A stretch of DNA of 64,000 nt from G965204755 sp965243415 (GTDB lineage Bacteria > Acidobacteriota > Vicinamibacteria > Marinacidobacterales > Marinacidobacteraceae): NCBI GenBank assembly GCA_965243415.1, contig OZ251549.1, positions 2,108,001-2,172,000 of the forward strand, in the 5' to 3' direction. Positions within the stretch are counted from its first letter, which is position 1; every line of letters starts with the position of its first letter. Positions 9,092 through 19,561 of this stretch are shown here, piece by piece. The notes below the pieces were generated by a model. The model saw nothing but the letters and a program-made list of their open reading frames with translations, did not search any database and had not been told where the DNA came from. Position numbers and translations under genes: made by a program.

Positions 9092-9656
9092 ACTTCGCGG
9101 AACTCCTGCGCCGGGGACTCGATCGGAAGGCAGTGTCCTGCCGAGGACCGAGGGAGGTCGTTCCTCTTGTCGAGACCCAGAACGGGATGTGTGTCGAGCT
9201 CGATACGGAGGGATGGCGAGTTACGGCCATCGATGTGCAGAAGAACTGCCATCCCAAGATCGTCACCGGGCGGGACTGGCGCAAACTGTGCGACTATCTC
9301 CTGGTGTGCGAGTCGGAGGATCGGGCGGAAGTGGTCTTGGTGGAACTGAAACGGAGTTTCACTCTCACGAACGAGGAGAACGCTCTGGAACAGTTGCGCC
9401 GTTCCCTTCCGGTTTGGAGGTACCTGTCCGCGGCGTGCGCCGTGCAGGGGAAGACGGGGGAATCTCCCGGGATCCCGGTTCGTTACGCGGCGGTGTATTC
9501 GCGCGCTGACCAGCGTCTGGGGAAGGAGAAGCCCAGGACCGCCGGGCAGGTGTGGACGACGACTTGGCACGGCATCCGAGTGAGCGAGATCGTGGCCGGC
9601 AGCGTGAGACTGTCGGAACTGGACGGCTCCGCAGACGCCGGAGGAGCAAACGCCGG

Positions 9657-9660
<4 letters not shown>
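9088..9660 (+). CDS. Small PD-(D/E)xK-like nuclease, partner of the ATPase
   Basis: Product of 190 aa. A central block reads CDYLLVCE (Asp69), then VVLVELKRSF with Glu86 and Lys88: the spacing and the hydrophobic strand before ELK fit a PD-(D/E)xK nuclease core. A following helix NEENALEQLRRSL fits the family fold. I do not recognise a named family. It starts inside the stop of the ATPase gene (ATGA) and its own stop overlaps the radical SAM gene (ATGA). An ATPase followed by a small nuclease is the general plan of Septu-, Gabija- or OLD-like defence modules, but neither HNH nor TOPRIM motifs are visible here, so this appears to be a different pairing. Confidence 0.65.
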
Positions 9661-12571
<2,911 letters not shown>

Positions 12572-12575
<4 letters not shown>

Positions 12576-13954
12576 CCGCGACCGCCGCCCGCGCGCCGGC
12601 GCCCGCTTCCCGACAGGAGCGGCTGCGGCGGGCGCTCGCGGCCGACCTCGGCTTCCACGGCTCCCCGGCGAACGAACGCAGCCACGCCTGGCACCCGTTC
12701 CCGGCCAAGTTCCCGCCCCGGTTGCCCCGCTTCTTCATCGAAGAACTCTCGGCCCCCGGCGAAACCGTGCTGGACCCGATGTGCGGCTCCGGCACCACCC
12801 TCGTCGAAGCGGTCGCTCTCGGACGCAACGCCATCGGCTGCGACATCGACCCGCTGGCCCGGATGATCGCCGCCACCAAGTTGATGTCGGTGGACGGCGC
12901 CGTGGCGACCAGCGTCGGAGCCGAACTGCTGACCCTCGCCGCGCGCCGGCTCCGCGAGGACCGACCGGGGCTGAAACGGAGCCTCCGCAACCGCTTCACC
13001 GCCAAGACGCGGGCCTTCGTGGACTACTGGTTCCGGCCGCAACAGCAGCTGGAACTCATGGCCCTCGTGGAGATCATCGAGAGCCTCCCCGATCCGGGCA
13101 CTCGCCGCTTCTTCCAGGTCGCCCTTTCTTCCACGATCATCGCCAAGTCCGGCGGCGTCTCCCTCGCCCGCGACCTGGCGCACACCCGCCCCCACCGCGT
13201 CCCCGACAAGACCCCGAAGTCGGCGTTCCGGGAGTTCGAGCAACGCCTGAGCCGAATCACCCGCACCGCCGGCCATTCCGGCCCGCTCCTGGTTCGGGAG
13301 CCGGTGGCGGCTCTCGGCTCCGGTGTCCGGCGAACCGTCGAGAGACCGAGCGGGAATCCGTTCTCGAGGGCCCGTAGCGAGGTTCGGGCCGCCCGCGCCG
13401 AGGGCACCGGTCTCGACGACGGGAGCGTCGATCTGGTGGTCACCTCTCCCCCGTACGCCAACAACGCCATCGACTACCTGCGGGCGCACAAGTTCTCGCT
13501 GGTGTGGATGGGAATGGAGATCGAGTCGCTCACGGATCTCCGCCGGCAGTACATCGGTCACGACGCGCTGCCGAAGTCCGGAGACGACTCGTTCCCCGAA
13601 CGATGTGAGCGTTCGTTGCGCAGACTCGCCACGGTGGACTCCCGAAAATCGAGTGTCCTGCGCCGTTACTTCCGGGAGATGAAGGCGGTTCTTCGCGAGA
13701 TGCACCGCGTCTCCCGGACGGAGGGCGCCGTCATCATCGTCGTCGGCACCTCGGTCCTGCGCGGGGTGGATGTGGAGACTCCCCAGTGCCTCGCCGCCCT
13801 GGCGCAGGAGGTCGGCTTCGACCTGGCCGGTATCGGTGTCCGGCGCCTGGATCGGGATCGCCGCATGATGCCGGCGCGATGGAATCGCACTGCCGGCTCC
13901 CGGATCGAGCAGCGAATGCACGAGGAACGGGTGATCGGCCTGAGCCGCAGATGA
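12572..13954 (+). CDS. DNA methyltransferase, SPPY class (N4-cytosine or N6-adenine)
   Basis: Product of 460 aa. Motif I is DPMCGSGTTLVEA (Asp68) and catalytic motif IV is SPPY at 292-295, giving the order motif I before motif IV with a long intervening segment that probably holds target recognition. The N-terminal HAWHPFPAKFPPRLPRFF segment is typical of a group of orphan or defence-linked methylases. SPPY is most frequent in N4-cytosine enzymes, but N6-adenine activity cannot be excluded. The gene overlaps the radical SAM gene by ATGA and is the last gene of the operon. Its second half is less GC-rich than the first. It may be a modification partner of the ATPase-nuclease pair upstream, or an independent orphan methylase. 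Confidence 0.83.
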
Positions 13955-14078
13955 ACGGCAATTCCGGGATGGGAGTGCTTCCCGGGGATCTTCCACCCGA
14001 GCCCCCGCGAGCCGGTTCGGGAATCGAAGAGTCCCGGGTTCCGGGCGGCGCCGGTCGCAGTGTCGAGGAGATCGGATC

Positions 14079-15971
14079 ATGACAACAGATGTCGAATCGC
14101 TCCCGGATCACACCGGGAGAGCCGATTCGTCGCCGAACGGGAGATCCGGAGTCGGCGGTCGCGCCCTTCCGGCGGCCCTTCTTTCGGTCATCGTGGGGTC
14201 GGCGTCGTTCGGACTCCCGAGACCGGGAGGCGCGGCGACGGGAGAGTCGGAAGGACTCGTGCGGCAGCTGTCGGCCGAAGGCGAACGCGACGCTGCCCTC
14301 CATGAACTGTTCGACGACTTCATGGAGTTTCGGCGGCGGGAGGAGCCGCGCTTCGCGGCTTCGCTGGACGGGACTTCCCCGGAGAGTCTGGGGTCGGTGA
14401 CCGAAGCGGACCTCCGCCGCCGGACCGCGGCGGTGGAGGAGTTCCGGGAGCAACTGCTCGCCATACCGGTGGAGCGGTTGTCGGCGGACGACCGCGTCCA
14501 TCGGGATATCTTCGAGGCAGCGCTGGCCGAGCGGCTCGGCGACGCCCGGTTCGGGGCGCACTTCATCCCGATCAACGCCGATTCCGGCTTCCACATCGGG
14601 ATGGCGCGGCTTCCGAACTCGGTGCCGCTGCAGTCGGTCTCCGACTACGAGTCCTATCTCCGGCTTCTCCGCGATATCCCGCGCTACTTCGCCGAGCAGA
14701 CCGCGCTCATGCGGCGGGGGATCGAGACGGGGATGACGATCCCCCGCGTCGTTCTCGACGGGTACGAAGTCACCATCTCCAGCCAGGTCGTGGACGACCC
14801 GGAGGACAGCGTCTTCTTCGCACCCTTCGAGGCGTTTCCCGACCGGATCGGGGCAGGGGAGCGGGAACGGCTCCGGGCGGCCGGCGCTGCGGCGGTGCGC
14901 GAGGGCCCGGTGGCGGCCTACGCCGACTTCCTGCGCTTCTTCGAGGAGGAATACCGTCCGAACGCCCGCGCCACGATCGCCGCTGCCGACCTGCCGGACG
15001 GACGGAGTTACTACGCCTTCCTCATCGGCCGCTTCACGACGCTCGACCGGACCGCGGAGGAGGTGCACCGGGTCGGCCTGGCGGAGGTGGAGCGGATCCG
15101 GGGCGAGATGGAAGAGGCGATGCGGGCGACCGGGTTCACCGGCGACTTCGCCGAGTTCCTGGAGTTCCTCCGCACCGACCCGCAGTTCTATGTCGAGCGG
15201 CCCGAAGACCTGCTGCGCGAAGCGGCCTGGATCTCGAAACGCATGGACGGCGCCCTGCCGCGCCTGTTCCGCACGCTGCCGCGCCAGCCGTACACCGTCG
15301 AGCCGGTGCCGGACGCCATCGCGCCCAAGTACACCGGCGGACGGTACGTGGGAGCGAGCCTCGATTCGACGCAGCCGGGCCGGTACTGGGTGAACACCTA
15401 CCGCCTGGAGGCGCGCCCGCTCTACACGCTGGAGGCGCTCTCGCTCCACGAAGCGGTTCCCGGCCACCACCTGCAGATCTCGCTGGCGAAGGAGTTGGAC
15501 CTCCCGGAGTTCCGCCGCCACTTCGGCATCGGGGCGTACAGCGAGGGCTGGGCCCTCTACTCGGAACGGCTCGGCCTGGAGGCCGGGTTCTACACGGATC
15601 CCTACTCGAACTTCGGGCGGCTGACCTACGAGATGTGGCGGGCCTGCCGGCTGGTGGTGGACACCGGGATGCACGCCCTCGGCTGGACGCGCCGGCAGAC
15701 CCTCGACTACCTGGCGGCGCACACCGCCCTCTCGCTCCACGAGATCACCACCGAGACCGACCGCTACATCGCCTGGCCGGGGCAGGCCCTCGGCTACAAG
15801 ATGGGCGAGTTGAAGATCCGGGAACTGCGCGAGTTGGCCGAGTCCGAGTTGGGGGAGGCCTTCGAGGTCCGGGAATTCCACGACCGGGTGCTGCTGAGCG
15901 GTCCGGTCACGCTCCCGGTGCTCGACGACCTCATCCGCCGCTGGCTCCGGGAGCGCACCGCCGCCGAGTAG
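14079..15971 (+). CDS. DUF885 family protein, predicted exported metallopeptidase
   Basis: Product of 630 aa. DUF885 proteins are gluzincin-like and are often annotated as dipeptidyl carboxypeptidase-like; the diagnostic zinc motif HEAVPGHHLQ is present near residue 455, with EGWALYSERLGLE downstream as the expected third-ligand region. The N-terminal 50 residues include a hydrophobic run (LPAALLSVIVGSASFGL) consistent with export, though it is preceded by an unusually long polar stretch. GAGGAG at 14065-14070, eight bases before the ATG, is a good ribosome-binding site and supports this start. It is separated from the methylase gene by 124 bases and may be transcribed separately. Confidence 0.85.
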   Translation: MTTDVESLPDHTGRADSSPNGRSGVGGRALPAALLSVIVGSASFGLPRPGGAATGESEGLVRQLSAEGERDAALHELFDDFMEFRRREEPRFAASLDGTSPESLGSVTEADLRRRTAAVEEFREQLLAIPVERLSADDRVHRDIFEAALAERLGDARFGAHFIPINADSGFHIGMARLPNSVPLQSVSDYESYLRLLRDIPRYFAEQTALMRRGIETGMTIPRVVLDGYEVTISSQVVDDPEDSVFFAPFEAFPDRIGAGERERLRAAGAAAVREGPVAAYADFLRFFEEEYRPNARATIAAADLPDGRSYYAFLIGRFTTLDRTAEEVHRVGLAEVERIRGEMEEAMRATGFTGDFAEFLEFLRTDPQFYVERPEDLLREAAWISKRMDGALPRLFRTLPRQPYTVEPVPDAIAPKYTGGRYVGASLDSTQPGRYWVNTYRLEARPLYTLEALSLHEAVPGHHLQISLAKELDLPEFRRHFGIGAYSEGWALYSERLGLEAGFYTDPYSNFGRLTYEMWRACRLVVDTGMHALGWTRRQTLDYLAAHTALSLHEITTETDRYIAWPGQALGYKMGELKIRELRELAESELGEAFEVREFHDRVLLSGPVTLPVLDDLIRRWLRERTAAE

Positions 15972-15999
15972 TCCCCCGGCGCCGCCCGGGCGGATGTGT

Positions 16000-16028
16000 A
16001 CAATCTGAATCTGCTACTTTCAGATTGT
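16000..16028 (+). promoter_or_regulatory. Perfect inverted repeat over promoter and start codon of the DUF4143 gene (operator candidate)
   Basis: Left arm ACAATCTGAA (16000-16009) and right arm TTCAGATTGT (16019-16028) are perfect 10-base complements separated by 9 bases. The spacer and right arm contain TACTTT (16015-16020), a -10-like box placed so that transcription would begin at or near the GTG start at 16027, and a second TACAAT box overlaps the left arm (15999-16004). A protein bound here would block the promoter, and an RNA hairpin would hide the start codon. Confidence 0.6.
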
Positions 16029-17247
16029 GCCGACCCAACCGCCCGACCGCCTGGTCGCCCGTGAACTCGCTCCGCACCTGGTCGAGGAGTTCGGGCGGTA
16101 CCCCTTCGCCACCGTCACCGGGCCGCGCCAGTCGGGCAAGACCACCCTCTGCCGGACGGCGTTCCCGTCCCTCCGGCACATCGATCTCGACGCTCCCGAC
16201 CAGCGGCGGTTCGTCGAGTCCGACCCGCGCCGATTCCTCGCCGGGCTGGAAGGAGGCGCGATCCTCGACGAGATCCAGCGGACCCCGGAACTCCTGTCCT
16301 GGCTCAAGGTGCTGACCGACGAAGAGGGGCGGAACGGCCGGTTCGTGCTCACCGGGAGCCAACAGTTCGGCCTCTCCGACGCCATCAGCCAGTCGCTCGC
16401 CGGGCGCACCGCCGTTCTCCGGCTGCTCCCCTTTTCGCTGGCCGAGCGCCGGGCGGCCGGCGGCGGGACCGACCCGGACGAGATCCTCTACTCCGGCTGC
16501 TATCCGCGGATCCATCATCGGCGCCTCGAACCGCGCCGGGCGCTCGCGGACTATTTCGAGACCTATGTGGAGCGCGATGTGCGTCGGCTGGGAGAGATCC
16601 GGAACCTCTCCGCCTTCCGGCGTTTCGTCCGCCTCGCCGCCGGCCGTGTCGGGCAACTGCTGAACCTCACCTCTCTCGGCGCCGACGCCGGCGTTTCCCA
16701 CACCACGGCGCGCCACTGGATGTCGTTGCTGGAAGCGAGTTATGTGGTCTTCCTGCTCCCGCCGTTCCACGGGAACCTGCGAAAGCGCTTGGTCCGCTCG
16801 CCGAAGTTGTACTTCCACGATGTCGGCCTCGCGAGCCACCTCATCGGCATCGAACACGCCGCCCAGTTGCGAACGCATCCCCTGCGCGGGCCGCTGTTCG
16901 AAAACGCGGTCGTATCGGAAGCGCTCAAGTTCCGCTTCCACCGCGGCCGGCGCTCGAACCTGTCGTTCTACCGGGATTCGCGCGGATTGGAATGCGACCT
17001 GCTGTACGAGAGCGGGAACGAGATCGCCGCCATCGAGGTCAAGTCGGGGGCGACGATCGGCTCCGACTTCTTCGCCGGACTCGAGCGCGTGGCCGAAACC
17101 GTACCGCGCCTCACGACCCGGGCCGTCTGCTACGGCGGCGACGAGCGGCAGTCCCGGCGCGCCGGGGAAGCGCTGCCGATCGCGGACCTCGCAGCCTTCC
17201 TCGGGGAGTTCGAGCGCCGGACCGAGACCGCGCCGCCCCCGGAGTAG
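16027..17247 (+). CDS. AAA_14/DUF4143 ATPase
   Basis: Product of 406 aa, normal for the family. Walker A is GPRQSGKTTL (Lys38); LEGGAILDEIQRTPELLSWLK carries Walker B, and FVLTGSQQF is the following conserved strand. The C-terminal part from about residue 190 (ADYFETYVERDVRRLGEIRNLSAFRRFV) is DUF4143, ending in the nuclease-like segment LECDLLYESGNEIAAIEVKSG. These proteins are widespread and often transferred between genomes; their role is poorly defined, with suggestions of DNA binding and autoregulation. The GTG start sits in a perfect inverted repeat that covers the promoter, which fits autoregulation. It is convergent with the small unknown gene, with 10 bases between stops. Confidence 0.9.
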   Translation: MPTQPPDRLVARELAPHLVEEFGRYPFATVTGPRQSGKTTLCRTAFPSLRHIDLDAPDQRRFVESDPRRFLAGLEGGAILDEIQRTPELLSWLKVLTDEEGRNGRFVLTGSQQFGLSDAISQSLAGRTAVLRLLPFSLAERRAAGGGTDPDEILYSGCYPRIHHRRLEPRRALADYFETYVERDVRRLGEIRNLSAFRRFVRLAAGRVGQLLNLTSLGADAGVSHTTARHWMSLLEASYVVFLLPPFHGNLRKRLVRSPKLYFHDVGLASHLIGIEHAAQLRTHPLRGPLFENAVVSEALKFRFHRGRRSNLSFYRDSRGLECDLLYESGNEIAAIEVKSGATIGSDFFAGLERVAETVPRLTTRAVCYGGDERQSRRAGEALPIADLAAFLGEFERRTETAPPPE

Positions 17248-17257
17248 CCGGCGCCGC

Positions 17258-17611
17258 TCAGCCCCCCGGCGCCTCGATGGCGTCGGCGAGGGTCGAGAGG
17301 AACTCCGCCTGTCCGTGCCCGAGACCCTGCAGGAACACCCGCAGGTCCTCCCGGCTCCATTCCGCTTCGCCGGCGTGGTCGTGGAGGATGTCCGCGGCGA
17401 GTTCGCTGAGCGAGGCCGCGAACGACCCGCTCCCGTCCGTCATCCGGAGCGCCGCCGCCACGCCCGCCGGGAACGGATCCTCCGCGGTCAGCGCCCCGAT
17501 CTCCGCCGAGAGTCGCCGCAACTCCGCCGCCACTTCCCCGGCCTCGGGAGAACCCGCCACGGCCCGCGCCAACCGCTCCGGCAGATCATCGAACTTCCGC
17601 CCGCTCGACAT
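17258..17611 (-). CDS. Small acidic protein of unknown function
   Basis: Product of 117 aa, helical and acidic in appearance, with no recognised motif. The ATG at 17611 is the only reasonable start. It lies 16 bases downstream of the NotI-like endonuclease gene on the same strand and so is probably the last gene of that operon. No helix-turn-helix pattern typical of restriction-modification controller proteins is obvious. Coding status rests on an uninterrupted frame, position and strand; homology was not recognised. Confidence 0.5.
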   Translation of the reverse strand: MSSGRKFDDLPERLARAVAGSPEAGEVAAELRRLSAEIGALTAEDPFPAGVAAALRMTDGSGSFAASLSELAADILHDHAGEAEWSREDLRVFLQGLGHGQAEFLSTLADAIEAPGG

Positions 17612-17627
17612 GACCCCGGCGCCGTTG

Positions 17628-18521
17628 TCAGGGCTGCCCCAGCGTATCGAGAGGGCGAAGCCGCGTACGCAGAACCTCGACGAAGTCGACCTTGCGCATC
17701 CGCTCCGCCGCCAACAGTTTCCGGCTGGAATCCTCGAGAGAGAGCGACTCCCAATGTCCGCGTTCGAGGCGGTGGGCGCCGTCCGCAGTCCGCCGAATCT
17801 CGGGAACGAGCCAAATCACATTGTTGTCGGGGATTTCCTGTGTCGGGGACGCGCTGGCGCCTCCGATGGCGTCGAAGAAGGGTCGATCGACGGCGACCGC
17901 GAGTTTGTTTCCCCAAGTTCGAAGCATGGCCCCCTTGATCTGGAGTTGAGGCATGAGGCGCTTCGCACTCGACGACCGCCAGTCCGGTCTCCGCACCGCG
18001 TCGGGAAAGGGCGGCGGGAAGTCGGTATCGGCCCGAAGAGCGAGAAACTCGGATTGCATGCCGGGGCCGGAAAAATACACGGCTTGGATTTCCAGTGCGC
18101 ACCAGTCGAAGTTCCCGGTGTCGCCGCTGGCGATCACCATGTCGATTTTCCCGGCGGCCTTTCCGGTCGTGGAGCCCGACAGGAACGGAACCTCGATCGC
18201 GACCCGCATTTCGTCCTCCGCGTACCCGAGGATGTCGCCCAGCCAGCGTGCGACCATTTTCCGTTCTTCGAACCGGGCCGGGCAGGTGATGACCGGATCA
18301 CCGACGGGCGCGCCGATCCGGCCCCCTTCGCCTGCTTCATGGCGCTGGAGGGAACAGACGCCGCCTCGTTTGTGGCAGTTCGCCCGGTTGGCCTTGAAGG
18401 GACAGGGAGGTGGTGTCGCCTCTCGATCGAGTGCGGTGGTCGCGAGCGTGCGACGCTGCCGGGGGGAGAGGCCGAGGAACGGATTTCCGTACCACTCGGA
18501 GATCCCGTAGCGGGGCGTCAT
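17628..18521 (-). CDS. NotI-like type II restriction endonuclease
   Basis: Product of 297 aa. Four cysteines (Cys40, Cys49, Cys56 and Cys80: PPCPF, NCHK, GVCSLQRH, ITCPARF) match the four-cysteine iron site of NotI, and the predicted active site is KIDMVI (Asp127) followed by EIQAVYF (Glu144, Gln146): NotI has the unusual glutamine in place of the lysine of PD-(D/E)xK enzymes. The N-terminal RYGISEWYGNPF is also family-like. It is shorter than NotI itself (about 380 aa). The ATG at 18521 overlaps the methylase stop by ATGA. It is expected to cleave a long GC-rich site; NotI's own site GCGGCCGC occurs in this window (24607-24614, 33683-33690), so the host must block cleavage there or the specificity must differ. 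Confidence 0.85.
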   Translation of the reverse strand: MTPRYGISEWYGNPFLGLSPRQRRTLATTALDREATPPPCPFKANRANCHKRGGVCSLQRHEAGEGGRIGAPVGDPVITCPARFEERKMVARWLGDILGYAEDEMRVAIEVPFLSGSTTGKAAGKIDMVIASGDTGNFDWCALEIQAVYFSGPGMQSEFLALRADTDFPPPFPDAVRRPDWRSSSAKRLMPQLQIKGAMLRTWGNKLAVAVDRPFFDAIGGASASPTQEIPDNNVIWLVPEIRRTADGAHRLERGHWESLSLEDSSRKLLAAERMRKVDFVEVLRTRLRPLDTLGQP

Positions 18522-19483
18522 GACGAGAATACGCGGCGTCGGGTGATGATGAGTTCCGGGACCCGTGCGTGATGGGTGTTCTTCATGAAGACCTGGACGG
18601 CGTGGAAACCATGCCGGCGGACCAGGAACTCGATTTCGGGCGCCAGGTCGTAGGTCATGAGGAAGTCGGATCGGTGTTCGGAAAGGATCCGGAACAGGCG
18701 CGCGTGGTCTATGTCGCAGTAGTTGTAGAGCCTCGTTCCGGCGCGTTTCCCGCCCGCGCTGTAGGGAGGATCCACGAACGCGACGGCTTCCTCTTCGAGG
18801 TCGTTCAGGGACTGGGCCAGGAGATCGAGCCCGTCCGTTTCGCGGAACTGGATCTTGCCGGAGTATTCGGCGATCAACTCCAGGCGATGACAGATCGTCT
18901 GAGGGTACCAGCGGGACAGGATGCCCTTGCCGTTCTCCCCGTGCTTGCTGACGGACGCTCCGTTGGCGAGGATGCCTCCACGCCGCGTACGATTCAGCAC
19001 CAGGGTTCGAAACCCGCGGTCGAGGGTGTCCGTCGGTTCCTCGGCCGCCAGGGCCGCGACGCTGTCGTGAGTGGGGACGAAGCGCCGAACGCGGTCGGCG
19101 AGGGCGGGAGAGAAACCGAGTGCGGCCTTCCAGAAGGCGGCCACCTCCGGGTCCAACTCGGCCATGACGCAGCGGTCGGCCAAGCCCTCCGCGACCGCGG
19201 TCAGGGACACGATGGCGCCGCCGGCGAACGGCTCGAGAAGTACCGGCGGAGGCCCGCCGAAGGTGTCGAGCCAGGCCCGGATGTGGGGGATCAGCCAAGT
19301 CTTCCCGCCGGGGTAGCGCAGGGGGCTCCGCTGGGGAACCGTCGCGACATTGACGGCCGGGATCGGCGAGACCGGGATCGGGCCGACCGCGGAACTCGCG
19401 GCGGCGCTAGACGACACGGACGACAGGACCGGGAAGAGGGTGGGCCGCAGATGCGGAGCGGGTGCAGGCGGGGCGGGGACCAC
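18518..19483 (-). CDS. D12-class DNA adenine methylase (Dam family)
   Basis: Product of 321 aa. RYPGGKTWL is motif X, LLEPFAGGAIVSL is motif I, and VDPPYSAG (Asp238) is motif IV, in the order typical of D12 (Dam, EcoRV, DpnM) N6-adenine methylases. About 50 residues of Ala/Pro/Ser-rich sequence precede the domain, but the GTG at 19483 is well supported by an AGGAGGT ribosome site eight bases upstream. It is the first gene of restriction-modification pair 2 and is coupled to the NotI-like endonuclease by ATGA overlap, so methylase is made before endonuclease. The partnership is notable because GCGGCCGC contains no adenine, so a Dam-type enzyme could not protect the canonical NotI site. Confidence 0.9.
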   Translation of the reverse strand: MVPAPPAPAPHLRPTLFPVLSSVSSSAAASSAVGPIPVSPIPAVNVATVPQRSPLRYPGGKTWLIPHIRAWLDTFGGPPPVLLEPFAGGAIVSLTAVAEGLADRCVMAELDPEVAAFWKAALGFSPALADRVRRFVPTHDSVAALAAEEPTDTLDRGFRTLVLNRTRRGGILANGASVSKHGENGKGILSRWYPQTICHRLELIAEYSGKIQFRETDGLDLLAQSLNDLEEEAVAFVDPPYSAGGKRAGTRLYNYCDIDHARLFRILSEHRSDFLMTYDLAPEIEFLVRRHGFHAVQVFMKNTHHARVPELIITRRRVFSS

Positions 19484-19533
19484 GGCGGGAGACCTCCTGG
19501 GACAGAGGGCATCCTCGCCCGCCCCTGCGAAAA

Positions 19534-19561
19534 ATTATGACGCATCCCACGGGGGTGTCAC
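19534..19561 (-). promoter_or_regulatory. Promoter of restriction-modification pair 2
   Basis: On the minus strand GTGACA (19561-19556) is followed after 16 bases by CATAAT (19539-19534), about 50 bases before the methylase GTG. This is the closest match in the window to a two-part sigma-70 promoter. The -35 element overlaps the stop codon of the upstream VPS10-like gene on the same strand. Confidence 0.5.

Noticed and set aside
19530..19540. T-tract terminator for the VPS10-like gene
   Set aside because: The minus-strand ATAATTTTT lacks a preceding stem and is better explained as the -10 region of the restriction-modification promoter.
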